From Streptomyces sp. HNM0574 (GTDB lineage Bacteria; Actinomycetota; Actinomycetes; Streptomycetales; Streptomycetaceae): a DNA stretch of 64,000 nucleotides. The notes below the pieces were generated by a model that was not told the origin of the DNA, ran no database searches, and saw only the letters and a program-made list of their open reading frames with translations. Both the position numbers and the translations under genes were made by a program. The stretch covers positions 124,001-188,000 of the forward strand of contig NZ_JAASAH010000007.1 in assembly GCF_012726235.1 (NCBI RefSeq), written 5' to 3'. Shown here in pieces: positions 17,512 through 25,791 of the stretch (positions within the stretch are counted from its first letter, which is position 1; every line of letters starts with the position of its first letter).

Positions 17512-18396
17512 TTGAAAATTCGCATGAAAGGCAGGCGCCGGGTGTACGCGCTTGTCTCCGCCGGGACGGTGCTGGCCGCGGGTACGTTCGGGGCGGCCGG
17601 TGCCGTCGCCACCCAGGCACCGGAGATCTCCGCCAAGGGCGGATACGTGATGAACGACGGTTCGGGGGAGGAGCTCTTCTCCAAATCGGCGGACACACGC
17701 CGTTCCACCGGCTCCACCACCAAGGTCATGACCGCCAAGGTGGTGCTGGAACAGAAGAATCTTGACCTGGACAAGAAGGTCACGATCCAGAAGGCGTACA
17801 GCGACTACATCGTCGGGAAGACCGGCTCCTCGGCGCGTCTGATCGTCGGCGACAAGGTCACCGTCCGCCAGCTGCTGTACGGGATGATGCTCCCGTCCGG
17901 CTGCGACGCGGCGTACGCGCTGGCCGACACCTACGGCAGCGGGGCCTCCCGCTCGGCGCGGGTGAAGTCCTTCATCGGCAAGATGAACGACGAGGCCGGG
18001 GAACTCGGTCTGAAGAACACGAACTTCGACTCGTTCGACGGCATCGGGAACGGCGCGAACTACTCGACGCCGCGTGACCTGACGAAGCTCGCCTCCAGCG
18101 CCATGCAGAACCCGACGTTCCGCGACGTCGTGCAGACCAAGTCCGTCAAGGAGAAGGTCGACACGAAGAACGGCGGCTACCGCTACATGGAGTGGGAGAA
18201 CACCAACAGCCTGCTCAGCACGTACCAGGGCACGCTCGGCATCAAGACCGGCTCGGGCCCGGCCTCCGGGTACTCCCTGGTCTTCGCCGCCGAACGGAAC
18301 GGCAAGACCGTCGCCGGCACCGTCCTCGGCGCCCCGTCGGCGGGGAAGCGCACGGCCGACGCCAAGCGCCTCCTGGACGACGCCTTCGAGGGCTGA
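17512..18396 (+). CDS. D-alanyl-D-alanine carboxypeptidase, serine type (S11)
   Basis: 294 aa. N-terminal signal: KGRRR then a hydrophobic core VYALVSAGTVLAAGTFGAAGAVA, so secreted. Penicillin-binding motifs: S68-T-T-K71 (nucleophile and general base), SGC near residue 127 replacing SxN, and KTG near 249. Low-molecular-weight PBPs of this type remove the terminal D-Ala of muropeptide side chains and limit cross-linking. Starts at TTG 17512 with GGAG eight bases upstream; ATG at 17524 is an alternative that keeps the signal peptide. Ends 24 bp before the convergent MFS gene. Confidence 0.9.
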   Translation: MKIRMKGRRRVYALVSAGTVLAAGTFGAAGAVATQAPEISAKGGYVMNDGSGEELFSKSADTRRSTGSTTKVMTAKVVLEQKNLDLDKKVTIQKAYSDYIVGKTGSSARLIVGDKVTVRQLLYGMMLPSGCDAAYALADTYGSGASRSARVKSFIGKMNDEAGELGLKNTNFDSFDGIGNGANYSTPRDLTKLASSAMQNPTFRDVVQTKSVKEKVDTKNGGYRYMEWENTNSLLSTYQGTLGIKTGSGPASGYSLVFAAERNGKTVAGTVLGAPSAGKRTADAKRLLDDAFEG

Positions 18397-18420
18397 CCTG
18401 GCTCACCTGGCTGACCGGGC

Positions 18421-19707
18421 TCACCGCCCCGTACCGGCGGGTTCCGCGACGGGACCCGCAGCCCGGTGCGGGGCGGTGGTACGTGCGGTGCGGCGCAGCA
18501 CGGCCAGCGCCACCAGGGCCGCGGCGAGGGAGGCCAGGCCGCCGCCGTACAGGCCCGCGCGGGCGCCGAGCTGTTCCGTGAGCAGGCCGGTGAGCAGGGC
18601 ACCCAGCGGGGTGCTGCCCTGCACGATCACGGTGTAGAGGGCGAGGACGCGGCCCCGGTAGGCGGCCTCGGTGCCCAGCTGGACACGGTGGTTGGCGGCC
18701 TGCGAGAAGTACAGCATCGCGAAGCCGGTCAGCCCGAGCGCGAGCGCAGCCGAGACGTACCCGGGCGCGAGACCGGCCAGGGTTTCCAGGACTCCGAAGG
18801 CGAGCGCGGCGAGGACGACGGTGCGGGCCGCGGGCCTGCCGCGCCGGGCCGTGGTGACCAGCGCGGCCAGCAGGGAGCCGACGGCGAGCGCCGTGGTGAG
18901 CAGACCGAAGGACGCGGGCCCCGCGTCGAAGACGGTCTTGGCCATCAGGGGCAGCGTCAGCTGGAAGTTGAAGCCGACGAGCCCGACGACGGCGGTGAGC
19001 GCCAGCGGCAGCACGAGGTCGCCCCGGGAGAGGACGTAGCGGAGTCCGTCGCCGACTCCGGCGTTGCCGGGGCGGCGGGCGGAGCGGTGCAGTTCGGCGG
19101 GGCGCATCAGCAGCAGGCCGAGGACGGTGGCGAGGTAGCTGGCCGCGTTGAGCAGCATCACGGCCGGGGTGCCGACGGTGGAGATCAGCAGTCCGGCGAC
19201 GGCGGGCCCCAGGACCCTGGCGGTGTTGAAGTAGGCGGCGCTCAACGCGGAGGCGTTGGGCAGGAGTTCGGAGCCGACGAGTTCGCTGACGAAGGACATC
19301 CGGGTCGGGATCTCCACCGCGTTGACGGTGCCGAGCGCGGCCGCCGCCACCGCCACGTGCCAGAACCGGACTGAGCCGGTGAGCACGGCGAGCGCGAGCA
19401 GCGCGGCGAAGGTGCCGGAGACGAGGTTCGCGGCGATCAGCAGGACGCGCTTGTCGTAGCGGTCGGCGAGCCGTCCGCCGAGCATCGTCAGCAGCAGCAC
19501 CGGCGCGAACTGGAGCGCGGTGACCAGCCCCAGGGCGCCCGCCGAGTCGTCCGTCATGCGTAGCACCAGCCAGTCCTGCGCGGTGACCATCATCCAGGTT
19601 CCGGAGACGGAGGCGACCTGGCCGACGGCGAACAGCCGGAAGTTGCGCACCCCGAGCGAGCGGAACGTACGGCGCAGCAGGGGCTCGCGGGCCCGCTCCC
19701 CGGTCAC
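18421..19707 (-). CDS. MFS transporter (enterobactin-exporter/EntS-like type)
   Basis: 428 aa, about 12 hydrophobic helices. The loop GGRLADRYDKRVLL between helices 2 and 3 is the MFS signature and ALGTVNAVEIPTRMSFVSELV is typical of the MFS_3 (EntS/TetV) group of drug and siderophore exporters. GTG 19707 overlaps the stop of the hydrolase gene (GTGA), so the two are coupled. Third gene of a probable YczE-hydrolase-MFS operon under the MerR-type promoter at 21569-21599. Function inferred as efflux; substrate unknown. Confidence 0.9.
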   Translation of the reverse strand: MTGERAREPLLRRTFRSLGVRNFRLFAVGQVASVSGTWMMVTAQDWLVLRMTDDSAGALGLVTALQFAPVLLLTMLGGRLADRYDKRVLLIAANLVSGTFAALLALAVLTGSVRFWHVAVAAAALGTVNAVEIPTRMSFVSELVGSELLPNASALSAAYFNTARVLGPAVAGLLISTVGTPAVMLLNAASYLATVLGLLLMRPAELHRSARRPGNAGVGDGLRYVLSRGDLVLPLALTAVVGLVGFNFQLTLPLMAKTVFDAGPASFGLLTTALAVGSLLAALVTTARRGRPAARTVVLAALAFGVLETLAGLAPGYVSAALALGLTGFAMLYFSQAANHRVQLGTEAAYRGRVLALYTVIVQGSTPLGALLTGLLTEQLGARAGLYGGGLASLAAALVALAVLRRTARTTAPHRAAGPVAEPAGTGR

Positions 19708-20603
19708 CGGGCGGCGCCGGAGAGGCAGTCCTCCAGGAAGGAGAGCAGCCGCAGGTGGTACGCGCCGGCCGCGTGGCCGAGGCTGATGTTGTGGCCCGCG
19801 CCGGGCTGCCGGTCCAGCAGGACGCGGCGGCTGCCGAGCCGTGCCGCCATGTCGGCGAGGGACGCCTCGTCGTGCCGCCACCAGCGCTCGTGCTCGGCGA
19901 AGGTCAGCCGCAGCGGGATGCGCACCCGTGGTGCCAGCGCGTCGAACGTGTCCTGCCAGGTGGGGAGTTCGGCGGCCTCGCGGGCTGGCATCGGGCTCGT
20001 CAGGCGGGCGACGTGGCGGAAGGTCTCGGGCGCGTAGCTGCGCAGCGGGCCCCAGTGCAGGTGGTGGGTGCGGACGCCGTCGCCGGGCTCCGGCGGGCGG
20101 ACGGCCCAGCGGTGGCCGAGTCCCGAGATGTCGGCGCCGAGGAGGCGGTAGCCGTGCGCGTCCTCGTGGGCCGCGGCGGTGGCCAGGGCGAGCTTGCCGC
20201 CGTAGGAGTGCGCGGCGAGGAAGTAGCCTGCGTCGACGGCGTGTTGGCGGGCGAAGGCGGTGAGGGCGCCGCGCAGGACCGCCGCCTGGCCGGTCAGTCC
20301 GAGGCCCTCGGGGAGCTCGCGCGCCGAGTCGCCGTAGCCGGGGCGGTCGAGCGCGAGGACGGTGTGGCCCCGCCGGGCGGCGAGGGCGAGCAGGGACAGC
20401 TCGGGGCTGCCCGGGCAGTCGAAGTACCCCGCGCTCATGCCGCCGCCGTGCAGGGCGACGACGGTCGCGCGGGGTCGCGCCGCCGCGGCGTCCGCCGGGG
20501 GCTCGGCGAGCAGTCCGGACAGGGTGATGCCGTCGGCGGCCTCCACCGTGATGCGGCGTACGGGCGTGCTCGCGGGGGCGGTGAGGGTCGGTTCTGCGGG
20601 CAT
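19704..20603 (-). CDS. Alpha/beta hydrolase
   Basis: 299 aa from ATG 20603 (GGAGG upstream). Oxyanion-hole HGGGMSAG, nucleophile elbow AAHSYGGKLAL with Ser, acidic residue region LTFAEHERWW, and catalytic His in QPGAGHNISLGHAAG. Alpha/beta hydrolases cleave esters, lactones or amides; substrate not predictable. Lies between a YczE-type membrane protein and an MFS exporter with an overlap to the latter, suggesting a small detoxification or resistance operon. Confidence 0.88.
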   Translation of the reverse strand: MPAEPTLTAPASTPVRRITVEAADGITLSGLLAEPPADAAAARPRATVVALHGGGMSAGYFDCPGSPELSLLALAARRGHTVLALDRPGYGDSARELPEGLGLTGQAAVLRGALTAFARQHAVDAGYFLAAHSYGGKLALATAAAHEDAHGYRLLGADISGLGHRWAVRPPEPGDGVRTHHLHWGPLRSYAPETFRHVARLTSPMPAREAAELPTWQDTFDALAPRVRIPLRLTFAEHERWWRHDEASLADMAARLGSRRVLLDRQPGAGHNISLGHAAGAYHLRLLSFLEDCLSGAAR

Positions 20604-20711
20604 CGGCGGGTGTCCTCCGCTTCGGCGGGCGCCCTTCTCGCGGGGCGCGGGGAACGAGCGCACCCCGCACCGTGACGGGGCGGGGTGGCGTGGCGCGAAA
20701 TGGTGCGGGTG

Positions 20712-21359
20712 CTACACGGCCTCGGCCGGCTTCCGGTCGGGGAGGCCGAGGTTGGGGATGCCCAGGAAGCGGACGTTGGCGCGTACCAGGGGCTGGATGA
20801 GGAGGCCGACGGCGGCGAGGAAGGCGACGGTGCCGATGCCGGCGGGGCCGCCCATCAGGATGCCGGTGACCAGCAGGGTGACCTCGATGCTGCCCTTGCC
20901 CGCCCAGAACGGCCAGCGCCATTTGCGGGTCATGGTGATGGCGAGCAGGTCGATGGCGCGGATACCGAAGCTGCTCATGATGATGAGCGCCGAGCCGTAG
21001 GCGCAGAGCATGGAGGCGAGGATCAGCAGCCCGGCGGGGTGGACCGTCAGCAGGTCGGCCGGGTCGGCCCAGAGCAGCAGGTCGATGACGCTGCCGCAGA
21101 GGAAGAACGTCAGCATCGGGGCCAGCAGCGGTCTGCTGCGGGTCCACAGCGCGACGGTGGCCAGGCAGACGAGGGCGACGCCGGTCTGCGCCAGGCCGAC
21201 GGTGACGGGCAGGTGCTCCATTAATCCGAGGGCGAAGACGTCGAGCGGGTCGGCCCCGAGCTCGGAGTGGATGAAGAGGTAGGCGCCGCTGGAGAAGACG
21301 GCGCAACCGGCCAGATAGACGAGGTACTTGGCGATTCTCGGCGGATCGGTGGCGCTCAT
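20712..21359 (-). CDS. YczE/YitT-type integral membrane protein
   Basis: 215 aa, about five to six hydrophobic helices (YLVYLAGCAVFSSGAYLFI first). The motif ELGADPLDVFALGL is characteristic of the YczE family, whose B. subtilis member lies beside the sfp gene and affects lipopeptide production; biochemical role unknown. GGAG precedes ATG 21359. First gene after the MerR-type promoter/operator. Confidence 0.82.
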   Translation of the reverse strand: MSATDPPRIAKYLVYLAGCAVFSSGAYLFIHSELGADPLDVFALGLMEHLPVTVGLAQTGVALVCLATVALWTRSRPLLAPMLTFFLCGSVIDLLLWADPADLLTVHPAGLLILASMLCAYGSALIIMSSFGIRAIDLLAITMTRKWRWPFWAGKGSIEVTLLVTGILMGGPAGIGTVAFLAAVGLLIQPLVRANVRFLGIPNLGLPDRKPAEAV

Positions 21360-21536
21360 GTGCGCTCCTGGTCTCGGTAGGGCGTGAGAGGTCCGGCGGC
21401 GGTGCCGTCCGGAGGCGGGGGCCGCACCCGCCGGCCGCGCCGTGCGCACGGGGGTGGACGCACGGCGCGGGCCGGCGGGGCGGCGGACCGGGGAACCCGG
21501 CCGGGAGCTGCGGGCACAGCCGTCTCCCGGGGGTTC

Positions 21537-21560
21537 CGCCGCCGGAGGACTCCGGCGGCG
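21537..21560 (-). terminator. Perfect 11-bp hairpin
   Basis: CGCCGCCGGAG (21537-21547) and CTCCGGCGGCG (21550-21560) pair across GA. It lies after the VOC gene and immediately downstream of the predicted MerR-type promoter, so it is either a terminator for the upstream gene or a 5'-leader stem of the YczE transcript. Confidence 0.5.
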
Positions 21561-21568
21561 CAGAACCC

Positions 21569-21599
21569 ATCAGACGACTTCAACTCATGTTGAAGTCAA
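21569..21599 (-). promoter_or_regulatory. MerR-type promoter/operator of the YczE-hydrolase-MFS operon
   Basis: On the minus strand TTGACT (-35, 21599-21594) is followed after exactly 19 bp by TCTGAT (-10, 21574-21569). The overlong spacer contains the dyad GACTTCAAC-N4-GTTGAAGTC (21576-21597). Overlong 19-bp spacers with a central dyad are the hallmark of MerR-activated promoters. No merR gene lies nearby. Confidence 0.6.
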
Positions 21600-21658
21600 C
21601 TCCTCGCTGCGAACGGGGAGTTGGACCACGTCCGACTCCCCCACGCGGCCGGGGGCGC

Positions 21659-21973
21659 TCAGTCGTTGACGAAGCAGACCGTGTTGCCCTCGGGGTCGCG
21701 TACGACGAAGCCGCGCGACTCCTCGCCCTCCAGGCGCGAGGGGTTCAGGGCGGCGAGGTCCTCGTAGGCCGCGTCGACGTCGACCCCGGTGAAGATGGTC
21801 TCCGCACCCTTGGTCGCGCGGCTCTGGAGCAGAATCCCGTGGCCGTTCCCGTCGAGGACGACCTCGTCCTCCTTCTCCGCGACGGTCTTCATGCCGAGCT
21901 TGTCGCGGTAGAAGGACGCCATGGCCTCCAGGTCCTCGCAGTAGTACACCGTGAGGCTGAGCCGTCCGTGCAT
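21659..21973 (-). CDS. VOC (glyoxalase-fold) family protein
   Basis: 104 aa, a single complete pair of beta-alpha-beta-beta-beta modules: LTVYYCEDLEAMASFYRDKLGMKTV, then IFTGVDVDAAYEDLAAL and GFVVRDPEGNTVCFVND with the C-terminal metal-type Glu position replaced (CFVND). VOC proteins include dioxygenases, isomerases and antibiotic-binding resistance proteins. AGGAGGAG before the ATG. Last gene on the left edge of the sugar block, 86 bp after the ketoreductase; self-resistance by drug sequestration is possible but only a guess. Confidence 0.8.
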   Translation of the reverse strand: MHGRLSLTVYYCEDLEAMASFYRDKLGMKTVAEKEDEVVLDGNGHGILLQSRATKGAETIFTGVDVDAAYEDLAALNPSRLEGEESRGFVVRDPEGNTVCFVND

Positions 21974-22059
21974 TTCTCCTCCTGTGTTTCTCGTGGTTCC
22001 GGTGGGTGGTCCCACCTGTGCCGCCCGCGCCGGCCCCGTGCCGCCGCGGGCAGACGTCC

Positions 22060-23052
22060 TCATGCCCCGGCCGGGGCCCCGTACCGGGCGAGCTCCCCCA
22101 GCAGCTCCGCCTGGCGGAGGGATTCCTCCTCCTCGATCCGGTCCCGGTGGCCGGCGCCGCGGCGGACGGCGGCGGCGAACGCGCCGACGGTGCCCGCCAC
22201 TTGGTCGTCCGGCTCCAGCGGCAGCTCCTCCACTCCCCCGGGCCGCTCCAGCCGCAGCCGGGGCACGTGGCCCGCGGGCGGGGTGAAGGCGTGGTCCAGG
22301 ACGAGGCGGCCCAGCTCCCCGGTCAGCTCGTACGCGGAGCGGTAGCCGTGGTCGATGCCGAAGGCGAGCTGGACGCCCGCCCCGTCCGGGGTGCGCAGCA
22401 GCGCGGAGCCCGCGGTGTCCACGCCGTGGCGCGGGTCCTGCCGCAGAACCGCGCCGACGACGGACAGGCCGGGCCCGAGCAGGTGCAGGGCCGCGCGTAC
22501 GGGGTAGACCCCGGTGTCCCACAGCGCGCCGCCGCCCAGCGCGGGGCTGTGCCGGATGTCGCCCTCGGGCCGCGCGGGGACGGTGAACTCGGCGCGGAAC
22601 GCGCGCAGTTCGCCGAGCGCGCCGTCGGCGAGGAGCTCGCGCACGCGCGCGTGCTGGCGGTGCCGGAGGAACATCACGTTCTCCCGCAGGACGAGGCCCC
22701 GCTCCCGTGCCGTCGCGAACAGCGCCGCGGTGCGCTCCGCTTCGAGCGTCAGCGGCTTCTCGGCCAGCACGTGCTTGCCCGCGTCCAGCGCCGCCGCCAC
22801 CCAGTCGGCGTGCAGCGCGTTGGGCAGCGGCACGTACACGGCCTCGACGTCGGGGTCGGCGAGCAGCGCCTCGTAGCCGCCTACGGCCCGGCAGCCGTAC
22901 GGGCGCGCGGTCTCCTCGGCCCGGTGCGCCTCGCGCGCGGCGACGGCGGCGAGTTCGGCGTCCGGGTGGGCGGCGATCGCGGGCAGCATCCGGCGGCGGG
23001 CGATCTCGGCGCAGCCGAGGACGCCGAACCGCACGGGTTCCGCTTCGGTCAC
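22060..23052 (-). CDS. NDP-hexose 3-ketoreductase (Gfo/Idh/MocA family)
   Basis: 330 aa. Rossmann start VRFGVLGCAEIARRRMLPAI, then AVYVPLPNALHADWVAAAL and the conserved lysine in LAEKPLTL. In deoxysugar pathways (TylC1, UrdT, SpnN type) these enzymes act with the 2,3-dehydratase: the dehydratase forms a 3,4-diketo intermediate and this enzyme reduces C-3 with NADPH to give the 2,6-dideoxy-4-keto sugar. The GTG start overlaps the 2,3-dehydratase stop (GTGA), strong support for that partnership. A paralogue is encoded at 31413. Confidence 0.88.
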   Translation of the reverse strand: MTEAEPVRFGVLGCAEIARRRMLPAIAAHPDAELAAVAAREAHRAEETARPYGCRAVGGYEALLADPDVEAVYVPLPNALHADWVAAALDAGKHVLAEKPLTLEAERTAALFATARERGLVLRENVMFLRHRQHARVRELLADGALGELRAFRAEFTVPARPEGDIRHSPALGGGALWDTGVYPVRAALHLLGPGLSVVGAVLRQDPRHGVDTAGSALLRTPDGAGVQLAFGIDHGYRSAYELTGELGRLVLDHAFTPPAGHVPRLRLERPGGVEELPLEPDDQVAGTVGAFAAAVRRGAGHRDRIEEEESLRQAELLGELARYGAPAGA

Positions 23053-24455
23053 AGCGTCACCGCACCGGTGTTGAGGCAGGCCAGCAGGGTGCGGGCCTGG
23101 ACGTTGACGTAGTGCCCGTGCCGGGTCAGCGAGCCGAGCTGCGCGGGCGTCACCCAGCGGTAGCCGGGAGGCGGTTCGGTGACCGTCTCCCCCGGCAGGT
23201 CCTGGGCGTCCACGAACAGGTAGCGGCTCTCCGCGTTGAGGAAGCGGCCGCCCTCCTCGGAGTGCACGGCCTCGTAGCGGATGCGGGAGGGCTCGGCGGC
23301 CAGCACCTCGGCCAGGTACGGCGGGCGGCCGTCGGGGCCGAGGTGCGCGTGGTTCTCCGGCGTGTACTGGACGGTGGGGCCGATCTCGACGGTGTCGAGG
23401 AACCCGCCCTCCACCCTGGCGTGCGCCAGCAGGTGCGGCACCCCGTCGATCCGGCGGGTGAGGAACGCGGTGACGCCGGTGCCGACCGGCTCGAACAGCG
23501 GCTGGGTCCAGCCCGTCACCTCCCGGTTCCCGGCCTGGACGGCGAGGGCGACCACCCGGAAGTAGCGGCCCGCCTCGTGGTGGACGCTCCACTCGTCCCG
23601 CTGCCAGCCCGGGGTGGAGCGCAGCGGCGTGAGCCGGGTGTGCAGGTCGTGCCGGGAGCGCTCGCCGGTGAACCAGGACAGCAGCCCGGTGTCGCTGTGC
23701 AGGGCGAGGTCGCCGGTGAGGGCGCCGGGCAGGCAGGCCAGGACGGTGCGGGCGTCCATGTTGACCACGTTGTCCCGGCGGAGGAGTTCGCCCAGCTGCC
23801 CGAGGGTCAGCCAGCAGAAGTCCTCGTCGACGGGCACCTCCTCGTCGGTGACGACGAGCATGTTCCGGTTGGACTTCCGGTAGAACCAGGAGCCGTGCTC
23901 GGACTGGAGGACGTCGGCCAGCGGCCGTCCGCGCCCCGGCCGTACGAAGTACTCGATGTACTTCACGTCCGCGCCGCGGTGCACCTTGGTGTAGTTGCTG
24001 CGGGTGGCCTGCACCGTCGGCGAGAGCTGGAGCAGGTTGGGGTTGCCCGGCTCCATCTTGGCCTGCATCAGGAAGTGCAGGACGCCGTCGAACTCCTTGG
24101 CCAGGATGCCCAGGATGCCGACCTCGGGCTGCTTGATGACGGGCTGGTGCCACTCGGGGAAGGGCGCTTCGCCGGTGCGCGCGTGCATCCCCTCGACGGT
24201 GAAGAACCGTCCGCTGCGGTGCACCAGGTTGCCGGTCTCCGGGGCGAAGGACCAGCCGTCGAGCCCGTCGAACGGTATCCGTTCGACGGCGAAGCGGTGG
24301 GCCCGGCCGCGGGCCGCCAGCCAGGGCGCGAAGTCCCCGGTGGCGAGCTGCGTCCCTTCCGTCCGGGCCGCGGCCGAGCGGGCCAGCAGCTCCGGCAGCC
24401 GGACGTCGGCGCGGGTGGTGAGGCGGAGCGCGGGGGCCGTCGCCGCCGGGGTCAT
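23049..24455 (-). CDS. NDP-4-keto-6-deoxyhexose 2,3-dehydratase
   Basis: 468 aa, the usual length of the TylX3/UrdS/SpnO family, which is built of two related halves. Both halves show the same motifs: FFTVEGM..., W.QP.I/L, GILAKEFDGVLHFLMQAK..., LSPTVQATRSNYT, and again VTAFLTRRIDGVPHLLAHA..., IGPTVQYTPEN. The enzyme removes the C-2 hydroxyl of NDP-4-keto-6-deoxyglucose, the committed step to 2-deoxysugars. It overlaps the genes on both sides by 4 bp (ATGA/GTGA) and so is co-translated with the 3-dehydratase and 3-ketoreductase. Confidence 0.95.
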   Translation of the reverse strand: MTPAATAPALRLTTRADVRLPELLARSAAARTEGTQLATGDFAPWLAARGRAHRFAVERIPFDGLDGWSFAPETGNLVHRSGRFFTVEGMHARTGEAPFPEWHQPVIKQPEVGILGILAKEFDGVLHFLMQAKMEPGNPNLLQLSPTVQATRSNYTKVHRGADVKYIEYFVRPGRGRPLADVLQSEHGSWFYRKSNRNMLVVTDEEVPVDEDFCWLTLGQLGELLRRDNVVNMDARTVLACLPGALTGDLALHSDTGLLSWFTGERSRHDLHTRLTPLRSTPGWQRDEWSVHHEAGRYFRVVALAVQAGNREVTGWTQPLFEPVGTGVTAFLTRRIDGVPHLLAHARVEGGFLDTVEIGPTVQYTPENHAHLGPDGRPPYLAEVLAAEPSRIRYEAVHSEEGGRFLNAESRYLFVDAQDLPGETVTEPPPGYRWVTPAQLGSLTRHGHYVNVQARTLLACLNTGAVTL

Positions 24456-25783
24456 GTGTGGCTCCCGACGAACTCCCGTACCGAGGCGACGACATAGTCG
24501 ATCATCTCGTCGGTCAGGCCGGGGTAGACGCCCGTCCAGAAGGTGTGCTCGGTGACGAAGTCGCTGTTGGCCAGGTCGCCCACCACGCGGTGCGGGACGT
24601 CGGTGTAGGCGGGCTGCCGGGTCAGGTTGCCGGCGAACAGCCTGCGGGTGCCGATCTTCCGGCTCTCCAGGAAGTCCACCAACGCGGCCCGGGTGAAGGG
24701 CGCTTCCGGGTCGACGGACAGGATGAAGCCGAACCAGCTCGGGTCGCTGCCGGGCGTCGGCTCGGGGAGCCGCAGGTGCGGCACCCCGTCGAGCCCCTCG
24801 CGCATCCGGCGCCAGTTGCGGCGCCTGGCCTCGACGAAGCCGTCCAGCTTGTCGAGCTGGGTCAGGCCCAGCGCCGCCTGGAGGTCGGTGGCCTTCAGGT
24901 TGTACCCGACGTGGCTGAAGATGTACTTGTGGTCGTAGCCGGCGGGCAGCCGCCCCAGCTGGTGGTCGAAGCGCTTGAGGCAGGTGTTGGACTTGCCCGG
25001 CTCGCACCAGCAGTCCCGCCCCCAGTCCCGCAGTGACTCCACGACGCGATGCAGCTTCAGGTTCGAGGTGAGGACGCAGCCGCCCTCGCCCATCGTCAGA
25101 TGGTGCGCGGGGTAGAAGCTGACGGTGGTGAGGTCGCCGAAGGTGCCGGTGAGCTGCCCGCCGTAGGTGGAGCCGACGGCGTCGCAGTTGTCCTCGACGA
25201 AGAACAGGTCGTGTTCCTTGGCGAGTTGGGCGATCTCGGCGACCTCGAAGGGGTTGCCCAGCGCGTGCGCGATCATGATGGCGCGGGTCTTCGGGCCGAT
25301 CGCCTCGGCCACCCGGTCCGCCGTGGTGTTGTAGATGCCCAGCTCGATGTCGACGAAGACGGGCACCAGGCCGTTCTGCACGATGGGGTTCACCGTCGTC
25401 GGGAAACCCGCCGCCACGGTGATCACCTCGTCGCCGGGGCGGAGCCTGCGGTCGCCCAGGACGTGCGAGGTCAGCGCGGTCAGCGCCAGCAGGTTCGCGG
25501 AGGAGCCCGAGTTGGTCAGGTGGGCCTTGCGCCGCTTCAGCAGCTTCGCGAACCGCGACTCGAACCGCTGCGAGCGGCTCCCCGCGGCGATGGTCATCTC
25601 CAGCGCGGCCTCGACGAGCGCCGCGCGGTCGTCGGCGTCGAGCACGGCGCCGGAGGGCCAGATCTCGGTGACGCCGGGGACGAAGCCGCCGCCGGACTGC
25701 TGCTCCAGGTGGTACTTGCGGGTCTCGTCGAGCACCAGGGCCTTGTGGTCGGTGCCGGGGCCGTGCCCGGTGGGGTCGCTCAT
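24452..25783 (-). CDS. rfbH: NDP-4-keto-6-deoxyhexose 3-dehydratase (E1/RfbH/SpnQ/UrdQ type)
   Basis: 443 aa. A PMP-dependent, Fe-S-containing relative of DegT aminotransferases. The PLP lysine is replaced by His227 in SFYPAHHLTMGEGG, the diagnostic change that turns a transaminase into a dehydrase. The Cys-rich region with WGRDCWCEPGKSNTC (near 250-265) supplies ligands of the [2Fe-2S] cluster. With a reductase partner it removes the C-3 hydroxyl; in spinosyn biosynthesis SpnQ does this for forosamine using general cellular reductases, and no dedicated E3 reductase is seen here either. RBS and ATG at 25783; ATGA overlap with the next gene. Confidence 0.95.
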   Translation of the reverse strand: MSDPTGHGPGTDHKALVLDETRKYHLEQQSGGGFVPGVTEIWPSGAVLDADDRAALVEAALEMTIAAGSRSQRFESRFAKLLKRRKAHLTNSGSSANLLALTALTSHVLGDRRLRPGDEVITVAAGFPTTVNPIVQNGLVPVFVDIELGIYNTTADRVAEAIGPKTRAIMIAHALGNPFEVAEIAQLAKEHDLFFVEDNCDAVGSTYGGQLTGTFGDLTTVSFYPAHHLTMGEGGCVLTSNLKLHRVVESLRDWGRDCWCEPGKSNTCLKRFDHQLGRLPAGYDHKYIFSHVGYNLKATDLQAALGLTQLDKLDGFVEARRRNWRRMREGLDGVPHLRLPEPTPGSDPSWFGFILSVDPEAPFTRAALVDFLESRKIGTRRLFAGNLTRQPAYTDVPHRVVGDLANSDFVTEHTFWTGVYPGLTDEMIDYVVASVREFVGSHT

Positions 25784-25791
25784 GTCGCGGC

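Noticed and set aside
18397..18420. CTGACC/GGCTCACC tandem repeats between convergent genes as a mobile element scar
   Set aside because: Only a few imperfect copies of about 9 bp; more easily a local slippage or terminator region.
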